Assembly (NCBI RefSeq): GCF_028463985.1
Contig: NZ_CP116766.1
Location: 1,674,001 to 1,738,000 of the forward strand
Reading direction: 5' to 3'
Source of the DNA: Neisseria lisongii
GTDB taxonomy: Bacteria > Pseudomonadota > Gammaproteobacteria > Burkholderiales > Neisseriaceae
Length of the DNA stretch: 64,000 bases
Made by a program: the position numbers and the translations under genes. Below are positions 14,859 to 21,948 of the stretch, one piece after another. A model generated the notes under the pieces. It worked only from the letters and a program-made list of their open reading frames with translations, was not told where the DNA came from and made no database searches. Numbering within the stretch: the stretch's first letter is position 1; each line of letters begins with the position of its first letter.

Positions 14859-16166
14859 CTACACCATCGGCGGCGGATAGCCGTGGCAATCAATATCCAA
14901 ACCCGCCAGCCACGGCGTATGAATCCAATTTTTGGGCAAATGCGCCAATTCGGGAAGATGGCGGCGGACAAACGTGCCGTCGGGGTCGAGCTGCTGGGCT
15001 TGCCGCACCAAACGGCGGCGGTCGGATTTGCCGCCCTGCTTGGCCGCTGTGCGCCAGTTGCCGATATTGACGGCCTCATCATAATCGGTCTGACATCGGG
15101 CAAACCATGCCGCACCGTGCTGCCAACTGCCGCCGAGCATACCGCACCAAAATTCCGCCACTGCCTGCCGCAGCAGCGGGTGCAACCAGCCGCCCGCATT
15201 CAGGCAACGCATGGCGGCATCAATCAGCGGAAAGCCCGTCTGCCCCTGCTGCCAGCGTGCCAAATCACCGGCGGAACATTCTGCCGCCCAGCCCAAATCG
15301 GACGGAGGGAAGTGAAACAGTTGCTGATGATAAAAATCCCGCAAAATCAGATTGTCGAGCCACGAATGCGCCTGTTTTTGCGCCGCCTGCACCGCCAGCA
15401 TACGGGGCGAAATGCAGCCTGCCGACAGATACGGCCCGAGTTGGGCGGTATATTTTTTGGCGGCAAACGCCCGCAATAAGGCATAATCTGCCGCCATCGG
15501 TTCAAAATCCTGCCACAACTGCCACGCCGCCGCTTCGCCGCCCGTCTGTGCCAAATCGGTTTCCGTTATGCCCAATGCCGAACGTTCGGGAAACGGCGGC
15601 AAAGCCGCAAAGGCCGTCTGAAAACGAGCGTAGCGAGTTTCTGCGCAGCTAAAACCGCAGGTTTCTGCAGAACGAAAACCGCCGAAACGCTGTTCAAACG
15701 CTCGCAACCATGCCTGACGGTAGCTCTCGAAATCGGCAATCGGCGAACCGTAGTTGCCCATGATTTCGTTTTTGGCAAACACGTTGCGGTCGTTGGCCCG
15801 CTCGAAACGCACACCCGCCGCATCAAGCAGCCGCCAAGTCCGGTTGTCGCACGCTCTGCCGTCGGGTGCTGCCGACTCGTCCGCCCAAACTGCCGCCGCA
15901 TTCAGCCGTGCGGCACATGCCGCTATTTGTTCCGCTGCGTCGCCACGTTCCACAAACAGCGGAATCCCCAGCCTGCCCAAATCCTGATGCAGCGGTTGCA
16001 GCGAGCGGTAGAGAAATTCCGTTTGTCGGGGATTGTCGTTTTCAGACGGCCTGTCAAACACGAAAACGGCTGCCAGCGGCAACCCTTCCTGCGCCGCCGC
16101 ACGCAGCACGGCATTATCCGCCAGCCTGAGATTGCGGCGGAACCAAACAAGCGTTGTTTTTTGCAT
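14859..16166 (-). CDS. phrB: Deoxyribodipyrimidine photo-lyase
   Basis: A 435-aa class I CPD photolyase that repairs UV pyrimidine dimers using FAD. The N-terminal alpha/beta antenna domain starts TTLVWFRRNLRLADNAVL. The FAD-binding helical domain includes AAKKYTAQLGPYLSAGCISPRML and, near the end, NIGNWRTAAKQGGKSD. Residues 164-186 (FRSAETCGFSCAET, RYARFQTAF) are a translated mosaic DUS repeat lying in the inter-domain region. A second DUS gives RPSEN near residue 40. The reading frame is intact, so activity may be kept, but the insert is unusual. Confidence 0.92.
   Translation of the reverse strand: MQKTTLVWFRRNLRLADNAVLRAAAQEGLPLAAVFVFDRPSENDNPRQTEFLYRSLQPLHQDLGRLGIPLFVERGDAAEQIAACAARLNAAAVWADESAAPDGRACDNRTWRLLDAAGVRFERANDRNVFAKNEIMGNYGSPIADFESYRQAWLRAFEQRFGGFRSAETCGFSCAETRYARFQTAFAALPPFPERSALGITETDLAQTGGEAAAWQLWQDFEPMAADYALLRAFAAKKYTAQLGPYLSAGCISPRMLAVQAAQKQAHSWLDNLILRDFYHQQLFHFPPSDLGWAAECSAGDLARWQQGQTGFPLIDAAMRCLNAGGWLHPLLRQAVAEFWCGMLGGSWQHGAAWFARCQTDYDEAVNIGNWRTAAKQGGKSDRRRLVRQAQQLDPDGTFVRRHLPELAHLPKNWIHTPWLAGLDIDCHGYPPPMV
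15610..15685 (-). repeat. Mosaic DUS repeat inserted in frame inside phrB
   Basis: On the + strand: AAGGCCGTCTGAAAACGAGC, GTAGCGAGTTTCTGCGCAGC, TAAAACCGCAGGTTTCTGCA, GAACGAAAACCG. This is the same module order as in non-coding copies (e.g. 18122-18240) and is translated in phrB residues about 164-186. Confidence 0.75.
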
Positions 16167-16447
16167 AGCAAGGCCGTCTGAAAATGGGTTGGATGAAAAT
16201 GCGGCCTACAGCCGCACAGGGTTGATTTTAGCAGAAATTTTAAGGATTTAAAGCAGTATGGTTCACTTTAAAATGTGGAGAAGACAAACTGGGGCGGGAA
16301 TAATGATTTTGTACAGAGCAATAAAGTGGCGGGCTGAACGTTGTGGCGCAAATATTCTTCAAAAACCGCCCGTTGCCGCTTGTTGAACGCTGCCCGTCTT
16401 GCGTAAGTCGAAACCGTTTTTCGGCTTCGCTTAGCCCTTTCTATAAT

Positions 16448-16468
16448 TATAGTGAATTCACTTTAAAA
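16448..16468. repeat. Solo Correia-type terminal repeat
   Basis: TTATAGTGAATTCACTTTAA matches the ends of the elements at 11501 and 18597, without a recognisable core or partner end nearby. Confidence 0.5.
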
Positions 16469-16497
16469 CGATTACACCACCAAACCACCTTTTCCCG

Positions 16498-16880
16498 ATT
16501 TTGGCGAAACCTTCGGTTTTAGCTTCGCAGAAACTCATTGTATGAGTTTTATCGTGAATTAACCAAAATATTATCACGCAGCGAGCCACCCTTCCCCTAA
16601 CCCCTTCCCGCCAGCGGGACGGGGAACAGCGTATAGGGCAAACTTATTGACCGCCAAACTATTAGCAGCTTGTACAGAAAATTAGGTGTTTCAACTATAG
16701 CTTCGCAGAAACTCGTTACCCTCGTTTTGGCGAAACCTTCGGTTTTAGCTCCGCAGAAACTCATTGTATGAGTTTTAGCTCCGCAGAAACTCGCTACGCT
16801 CGTTTTCAGACGGCATTCATGTGGGATTAAAAAACACGTTCTTGCTTAGGCAAGCATGCTCCACACCGTTCCGCACAGGT
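16498..16880. repeat. Composite of mosaic modules and GC-rich arm repeat
   Basis: Order: mosaic modules (TTTTGGCGAAACCTTCGG, TTTTAGCTTCGCAGAAACTC, ATTGTATGAG), GC arm (TATCGTGAATTAACCAAAAT ... GCCACCCTTCCCCTAACC), a middle shared with 38540-38590 (TTGTACAGAAAATT), more mosaic modules ending in TTTTCAGACGGCAT, and a truncated right arm (GGCAAGCATGCTCCACACC). It parallels the 308-bp element at 38453 but with the right arm decayed. Confidence 0.6.
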
Positions 16881-16930
16881 GGAAATGATGGGCTGAAATT
16901 GCTTGTTTTTTCATTAGGCTGTCGCTATAT

Positions 16931-16971
16931 AGCCGTCTGAAAATCGGGTTGGGCTGATTTTCAGACGGCCT
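16931..16971. terminator. DUS inverted-repeat terminator of proB
   Basis: AGCCGTCTGAAAATCGG and GATTTTCAGACGGCC form a stem a few bases beyond the proB stop codon. Confidence 0.65.
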
Positions 16972-16978
16972 CATGATT

Positions 16979-18103
16979 TCAACGGCTCAGCGCCAGATTG
17001 TCCCGATGGATCAATTCGTCTTCGTGGGCGTAGCCCAAGCGCTCGGCGATGTGTTCGGAATCGGTTTGCAGCAGGCGTTCGGTTTCGTCGCTGCTGTAAT
17101 TAATCAGGCCTCGGGCGATTTCGTCGCCGTTTTGATTGACCACCGCCACCAATTCGCCGCGGTGGAATGTTCCCGATACGCCGGTGCAGCCGACGGGCAA
17201 CAGGCTGGCGTGTTTTTCGGTCAAAGCCCGTTCGGCACCGTTATCCACGGTGATTTTGCCGGCAAGTTGGACATGGCCGAGCAGCCATTGTTTGCGGGCG
17301 GCGACTCGGCTGCGGGTGCTGGTGAACAGTGTGCCGATGGCTTCGCCCTGTTGCAGACGAACCAAGACATTCGGTTCCCTGCCGCTGGCAATCACGGTAT
17401 CGGCACCGCTTAGGGCGGCTCGTTTGGCGGCGGTAACTTTGGTGTACATGCCGCCGGTGCCGACGCTGCTGCCTGCTCCGCCTGCCATTTGTTCCAATTC
17501 GGGGTGGTCGGCTTCGATTTGGCGGATAAACTGTGCCTGCGGATTTTTTCTTGGATCGCTGTCGTACAAGCCGCTTTGGTCGGTGAGAATCACCAGCGCA
17601 TCGGCGGCCACCAGATTGGTTACCAGTGCGGCCAAGGTGTCGTTGTCGCCGAGTTTGATTTCATCGGTGGTAACGGTGTCGTTTTCGTTGATAATCGGCA
17701 CAATGCCTTTTTCCACCAAGGTCAAAAGCGTGCTGCGGGCGTTGAGATAGCGGGTGCGGTTGCTCAAATCTTCGTGGGTCAGCAGCACTTGGGCGGTGTG
17801 AATTTGATGATAGGCAAACGCATATTCGTAGGCTTGGGCAATGCCCATCTGCCCCACGGCGGCGGCGGCCTGCAATTCGTTAATCGCCGTGGGCCGCTTC
17901 GCCCAACCCAGCCGCTTGATGCCCTCGGCAATAGCGCCGCTGGAAACGAATATCACCTGTACGCCTTGGGCTTTAATCTCGGCAATCTGGGTCGCCCAAC
18001 GGTTGAGCGCCGCCTGATCAATGCCCCGCCCTTCGGCGGTAACCAAACTGGAACCGACTTTAACCACAATCAGTTTGGCTTGGGAAATGTTTTGAGCAGT
18101 CAT
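16979..18103 (-). CDS. proB: Glutamate 5-kinase
   Basis: A 374-aa enzyme that phosphorylates glutamate in the first step of proline synthesis. The amino acid kinase domain (about residues 8-260) shows KLIVVKVGSSLVTAEG, IFVSSGAIAEG, NENDTVTTDEIKLGDNDTLAALV and GGMYTKVTAAKRA. A C-terminal PUA domain follows (about 280-360, GKITVDNGAERALTEKHASLLPVG). The length matches two-domain ProB of E. coli. proA is not adjacent. The upstream gap to the DUF2818 gene is filled by a mosaic repeat. Confidence 0.96.
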   Translation of the reverse strand: MTAQNISQAKLIVVKVGSSLVTAEGRGIDQAALNRWATQIAEIKAQGVQVIFVSSGAIAEGIKRLGWAKRPTAINELQAAAAVGQMGIAQAYEYAFAYHQIHTAQVLLTHEDLSNRTRYLNARSTLLTLVEKGIVPIINENDTVTTDEIKLGDNDTLAALVTNLVAADALVILTDQSGLYDSDPRKNPQAQFIRQIEADHPELEQMAGGAGSSVGTGGMYTKVTAAKRAALSGADTVIASGREPNVLVRLQQGEAIGTLFTSTRSRVAARKQWLLGHVQLAGKITVDNGAERALTEKHASLLPVGCTGVSGTFHRGELVAVVNQNGDEIARGLINYSSDETERLLQTDSEHIAERLGYAHEDELIHRDNLALSR

Positions 18104-18121
18104 GATGAATTCCTGAAAATA

Positions 18122-18240
18122 GAGGCCGTCTGAAAACGAGCAAAGCGAGTTTCTGCGAAGCTAAAACGAACACCGTGAGTTTCTGCGAAGCTAAAACGAG
18201 CAAAGCGAGTTTCTGCAAAGCTAAAACCGCAGGTTTCGCT
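18122..18240. repeat. Mosaic DUS repeat, four modules in a row
   Basis: GAGGCCGTCTGAAAACGAGC, AAAGCGAGTTTCTGCGAAGC, TAAAACGAACACCGTGAG, TTTCTGCGAAGCTAAAACGA, GCAAAGCGAGTTTCTGCAAA, GCTAAAACCGCAGGTTTCGC. The linker TTTCTGCGAAGCTAAAA recurs between variable 10-14-base modules, giving the clearest view of the repeat's modular plan. Confidence 0.8.
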
Positions 18241-18258
18241 GACATAAGGGAAGCGGGA

Positions 18259-18558
18259 TTATTCCCGATTGCGGCTGTGCCAAAAATAGCGCCACACAAA
18301 ACACGGAAAAGCAAAAATCAGATACATGCAAACGGCAATCACATAAAACGCCCACCCCTGCGCCTGAACCGCTCCGGCACGGGATTCGAGAATATACGCC
18401 AGCAGGGCGGTAACGGCAAAGCCAATGGCCAACTCCAGCAGATGATGGCCGAAATGTTTGCGGTTTAAAGTCAAAATGCCGAGAAACTTGGGCGTGAGAA
18501 ACGGGGCATTGGCAAAAATCAGCGCCAACACCAGCAGGATATACATTGCAGAAGTCAT
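18259..18558 (-). CDS. DUF2818 family membrane protein
   Basis: A 99-aa protein with three hydrophobic spans: residues 5-25 (MYILLVLALIFANAPFL), about 40-60 (LLELAIGFAVTALLAYIL) and about 68-90 (GWAFYVIAVCMYLIFAFP). This matches DUF2818, a betaproteobacterial family usually encoded right after nuoN. Here it follows nuoN too, but a terminator and Correia-like repeats of about 320 bp now separate them, so it probably has its own promoter. A link to complex I assembly is a context-based guess. Confidence 0.75.
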   Translation of the reverse strand: MTSAMYILLVLALIFANAPFLTPKFLGILTLNRKHFGHHLLELAIGFAVTALLAYILESRAGAVQAQGWAFYVIAVCMYLIFAFPCFVWRYFWHSRNRE

Positions 18559-18596
18559 GATAATTCCGTTTGTCTGCGGTCTTTTGAGAGAAAGGC

Positions 18597-18704
18597 TATA
18601 GTGGATTCACTTTAAAAGTAGTACAAGGCGGCGAGCCGCAGACAGTACAGGTAGTACGGCTAGGCGAGTCAACGCTGTAATACTTTTAAAGTGAATTCAC
18701 GATA
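18597..18704. repeat. Short-form Correia-like element (108 bp)
   Basis: Ends TATAGTGGATTCACTTTAAA and TTTAAAGTGAATTCACGATA. Core: GTACAAGGCGGCGAGCCGCA, GACAGTACAGGTAGTACGG, CTAGGCGAGTCAACGCTGTA. Its length equals the internally deleted class of CREE/NEMIS (about 104-108 bp). TA bases flank both ends, as expected of a TA target duplication. Confidence 0.85.
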
Positions 18705-18758
18705 TTCTATAACAATTACCCATCCGAAGACAGTAGGCTAATAAATTGCTCCGCCTGA

Positions 18759-18834
18759 TATCGGGAATTCACTTTAAAAGTATTACTGCGTTGGCTCGCC
18801 GCCCTGTCCTACTGTTTAGTAAATTCACGATATA
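18759..18834. repeat. Degraded second Correia-like element
   Basis: GGGAATTCACTTTAAAAGTA on the left and GTAAATTCACGATA on the right. The inside is short and in inverted order (GCGTTGGCTCGCCGCCCTG). It lies only 55 bp from the complete short element. Confidence 0.6.
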
Positions 18835-18837
18835 TTA

Positions 18838-18867
18838 AAACGGCAACCTTTAACAGGTTGCCGTTTG
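18838..18867 (-). terminator. Terminator of the nuo operon
   Basis: On the minus strand AAACGGCAACCTGTTAAAGG then TTGCCGTTTTAA. An 8-10 bp stem with a U-run starts about 10 bases past the nuoN stop codon. Confidence 0.8.
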
Positions 18868-18877
18868 TCTGTGTAAT

Positions 18878-20326
18878 TTACAGCGTATTGTTCAATGCCG
18901 CTGCGCACCAGTCGATAACGGTCTGCGGCATAATGCCCCACAGCAGCAGCAGTAAAGCATTGACGCTCAATAAAATTTTGGCGGCGCAATTTCCACCTGT
19001 CGGGCGTAGGTGGGCGGATTCGTCAAAATACATCACTTTGACCACCCGCAGATAGTAGAACGCACCAATCAGGGACATAATCACGGCAAACACGGCCAAG
19101 GCGGCGTGACCTTGCGAGAGCAGGGCTTTAATCACGGCAAATTTGGCATAGAAACCCATCAGCGGCGGAATGCCCGCCATGGAAAACATCGCCAGCAGCA
19201 TTAAAAAGGCATACCACGCATTGCGCTGGTTCAGACCGGCAAGGTCTTGGATTTCTTCACATTCAAAGTCCTGATTCGACAAGGCCATCAATACGCCGAA
19301 GCCGACGGCGCTCATCACCACATAGGCAACGGCGTAATACAAGCCTGCGGCAAAGCCGACTGCACCCGCCATAAACGCCAGCAGGATAAAGCCCATATGC
19401 GACACGGTGGAATAGGCCAGCATACGTTTGATATTGGTCTGCATAATGGCGGCAAGGTTACCGACCAACAGCGAGGCAACGGCAAGAATGGCAAGCATTT
19501 GCGCCCAGTCTTGGCTGACCGGCCCCAAGCCGGTAACCAGAATGCGGAAGGCAAACACGACTGCGGCAACTTTCGGCGCAGTGCCGACAAAAGCAGTTAC
19601 CGAAGTCGGCGCACCGTGGTACACGTCCGGCACCCACATATGAAACGGCACAGCACCGAGTTTGAAGGCGATGGCAACAACAATGAATACCAAGCCCAGT
19701 TTCAGCAGCCACATCCATTGACCGGCTTGTCCGTCAAACGCTGCGGCCAACACGCTGGCAAATTCCAGCGAACCGGTTGCACCGTACACCATGGAAATGC
19801 CGTAGAGCAGCAGGCCCGAAGCCAGCGCACCGAGTACGAAATATTTGAGGGCAGCTTCGGCGGCACGGGCGGAATCCCGGCGCATGGCAATCATGGCATA
19901 AAGCGCCAGCGATAAAAGTTCCAAACCGATATAAGCGGTGAGGAAGTGTCCGGCGCTGATCATCACGCTCATGCCCAGCAGGGCAAACAGCGACAGGGTA
20001 TAAAATTCGCCTTTAAACATCCCCCGCATTTGGTTATACGGTTTGCTGTACACAAACAGACCGAAGGTCATGGCATACAGCACCAGCTTGGAAAAGCGGG
20101 ACATGCCGTCTGAAATATACATGCCGCTGAAAGAAGACAGGCTGCCCTGTTCCCACACCGCCAGCTGGGTCAGCGCCACGATTGCCACGCCCGCCAGACT
20201 CAGCCAGTGGGTCAGATAACGGTTTTTGTCGCTGATCCACAAATCGGCGAGCAACACCGCCACCAACACTGCAAGCAATACGATTTCAGGCAGGGCGGAA
20301 AACATATTCAAATCATTCCAGTTCAT
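18878..20326 (-). CDS. nuoN: NADH-quinone oxidoreductase subunit N
   Basis: A 482-aa antiporter-like membrane subunit of complex I with about 14 spans. Typical stretches are KLGAVPFHMWVPDVYHGAPTSVTAFVGTAPKVAA and NIKRMLAYSTVSHMGF (the conserved lysines used in proton translocation lie here). It is the last gene of the nuo run, starting 8 bases after nuoM ends, and is followed by the operon terminator. Confidence 0.96.
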   Translation of the reverse strand: MNWNDLNMFSALPEIVLLAVLVAVLLADLWISDKNRYLTHWLSLAGVAIVALTQLAVWEQGSLSSFSGMYISDGMSRFSKLVLYAMTFGLFVYSKPYNQMRGMFKGEFYTLSLFALLGMSVMISAGHFLTAYIGLELLSLALYAMIAMRRDSARAAEAALKYFVLGALASGLLLYGISMVYGATGSLEFASVLAAAFDGQAGQWMWLLKLGLVFIVVAIAFKLGAVPFHMWVPDVYHGAPTSVTAFVGTAPKVAAVVFAFRILVTGLGPVSQDWAQMLAILAVASLLVGNLAAIMQTNIKRMLAYSTVSHMGFILLAFMAGAVGFAAGLYYAVAYVVMSAVGFGVLMALSNQDFECEEIQDLAGLNQRNAWYAFLMLLAMFSMAGIPPLMGFYAKFAVIKALLSQGHAALAVFAVIMSLIGAFYYLRVVKVMYFDESAHLRPTGGNCAAKILLSVNALLLLLWGIMPQTVIDWCAAALNNTL

Positions 20327-20334
20327 TCAACACC

Positions 20335-21834
20335 TCAAATCTTGCTTTGTGCAACGTGGGCAATCAAGTCGTTTGCCGCCTGATGAACCACTTCAATAAA
20401 GGCTTGCGGATACAGGCCCATACCCAATACGGCAACCGCCAATACCGCCAGAATCAGAAATTCCCGACAGTTGATGTCTTTCATCTCGGCAACGTGCGGA
20501 TTATGGATAGCGCCGAAAATCACCCGTTTATACATCCACAGGGTATAAGACGCACCGTAAATCAGCGTCAGCGCTGCCAGCGCACCAATCCAGAAATTGA
20601 CTTCCACCGAACCCATAATCACCATAAATTCGCCGACAAAGCCGGAAGTTGCCGGCAAGCCTGCGTTGGCCATGCCGAACAGCATCATAAAGGCGGCAAA
20701 TTTCGGCATCACATTCACCACGCCGCCGTAGTCGGCAATATTGCGGGTGTGCAGCCGGTCATACATCACGCCGATACACATAAACATTGCCGCCGACACG
20801 AAACCGTGCGAAATCATCTGGATAACGGCACCTTTGAGCGCCCAGTCGTTCAATTCGCCGCCGACAAACAGGAACATACCCAGCGTTACAAAACCCATAT
20901 GGCTGATGGAAGAATACGCCACCAGTTTTTTCATATCGGTCTGCACCAGTGCCACCATGCCGATATAAATCACGGCAATCAGGCTCAATACGATAATTAC
21001 CGGCGCAAAATAGCGGGAAGCGTCAGGCAGAATCGGCAGGATAAAGCGCAAAAAGCCGTATGCACCCAGTTTCAGCGTAATCGCCGCCAGCACCATCGAA
21101 CCGCCGGTCGGTGCTTCAACGTGGGCATCGGGCAGCCAAGTATGCACGGGGAACATCGGCACTTTCACCGCAAACGACAGGAAAAACGCCACAAACAAAA
21201 GCTGTTGCACACCCATCGGAATCTGTTTCAGATTTTGGAAATCGGCAATCGCAAAGCTTCCGCCCGCCTGATAGGAAAGATACACCATCGCCACCAGCAT
21301 TAAGAGCGAACCCATCAGAGTATAGAGAAACAGTTTCACCGAAGCATACACCCTGCGCGGACCGCCCCACACGCCGATAATCAGATACAGCGGAATCAGC
21401 ATACCCTCGAAGAATACATAAAACAGAATCGCATCCTGCGCCGCAAATGCGCCGTTAATCAGACCCGACATCACCAAAAACGCCGCCATATACTGCGCCG
21501 CACGCTTCTGAATCACTTCCCAGCCCGCCAATACCACCATCAGCGTGATAAACGCATTCAGGATAATAAACAGCACGGAAATGCCGTCCACGCCCAAAGC
21601 GTAATTGATTTTCAAAAGCGGAATCCACTCGTGAAACTCGGTAAACTGATAGCCGCCGCTCAAACGGTCAAACTGCGTAAACAGCGGCAGCGTAACCAAA
21701 AATCCGGCCGCCGCACCGATTAAGGCGATCACACGGGCCAGCGGCGCACGCTGATCCGATCCCGTCGCCAACACCAGCAGGCCCGCCAGTATCGGCACCC
21801 ATATTGACAAACTAAGCAAGTTATTGAAAAACAT
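20335..21834 (-). CDS. nuoM: NADH-quinone oxidoreductase subunit M
   Basis: A 499-aa membrane antiporter-like subunit. Hallmarks: PMFPVHTWLPDAHVEAPTGG, TDMKKLVAYSSISHMGFVTLG and an early ALGVDGISVLFIILNAF. It forms one of the three proton channels with NuoL and NuoN. It sits 114 bp from nuoL, a gap that holds a DUS pair and a mosaic remnant, so internal attenuation between nuoL and nuoM is possible. Confidence 0.96.
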   Translation of the reverse strand: MFFNNLLSLSIWVPILAGLLVLATGSDQRAPLARVIALIGAAAGFLVTLPLFTQFDRLSGGYQFTEFHEWIPLLKINYALGVDGISVLFIILNAFITLMVVLAGWEVIQKRAAQYMAAFLVMSGLINGAFAAQDAILFYVFFEGMLIPLYLIIGVWGGPRRVYASVKLFLYTLMGSLLMLVAMVYLSYQAGGSFAIADFQNLKQIPMGVQQLLFVAFFLSFAVKVPMFPVHTWLPDAHVEAPTGGSMVLAAITLKLGAYGFLRFILPILPDASRYFAPVIIVLSLIAVIYIGMVALVQTDMKKLVAYSSISHMGFVTLGMFLFVGGELNDWALKGAVIQMISHGFVSAAMFMCIGVMYDRLHTRNIADYGGVVNVMPKFAAFMMLFGMANAGLPATSGFVGEFMVIMGSVEVNFWIGALAALTLIYGASYTLWMYKRVIFGAIHNPHVAEMKDINCREFLILAVLAVAVLGMGLYPQAFIEVVHQAANDLIAHVAQSKI

Positions 21835-21886
21835 CGTTTTACCTGTTTTCTCTATTTTAATTCTTAAATGATGTCCGGCCCGGGTT

Positions 21887-21946
21887 TTCAGACGGCCTCA
21901 AGGCCGTCTGAAAATAAGCCAAGCAGACTTCTATGCAGCTAAAACC
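21887..21946. repeat. DUS pair plus mosaic remnant between nuoL and nuoM
   Basis: TTTTCAGACGGCCTCAAGGC faces GCCGTCTGAAAATAAGCC (two adjacent inverted DUS copies), followed by a worn module AAGCAGACTTCTATGCAGC. The stem lies inside the operon in a position where it could reduce downstream transcription. Confidence 0.65.
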
Positions 21947-21948
21947 GC

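Larger units (their letters stand above)
16167..16978. other. 800-bp repeat-rich spacer between proB and phrB
   Basis: No intact gene is visible. Parts: TIR-like GGTTCACTTTAAAA near 16260; a coding-like but start-less minus-strand frame at about 16266-16444; a Correia-type end (TTATAGTGAATTCACTTTAA) at 16448; mosaic modules at 16498-16550 and 16697-16815; a GC-rich arm at 16548-16635; and a DUS pair at 16931-16971. Confidence 0.65.
18559..18877. other. Spacer between nuoN and the DUF2818 gene
   Basis: No gene. It holds a complete short Correia-like element, a partial second one and the nuo terminator. Confidence 0.7.

Noticed and set aside
18060..18314. 84-codon minus-strand frame with repeated SQKLALLV-like units
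   Set aside because: It is the translation of the mosaic DUS repeat in one frame; no start signal and no relation to a protein family.
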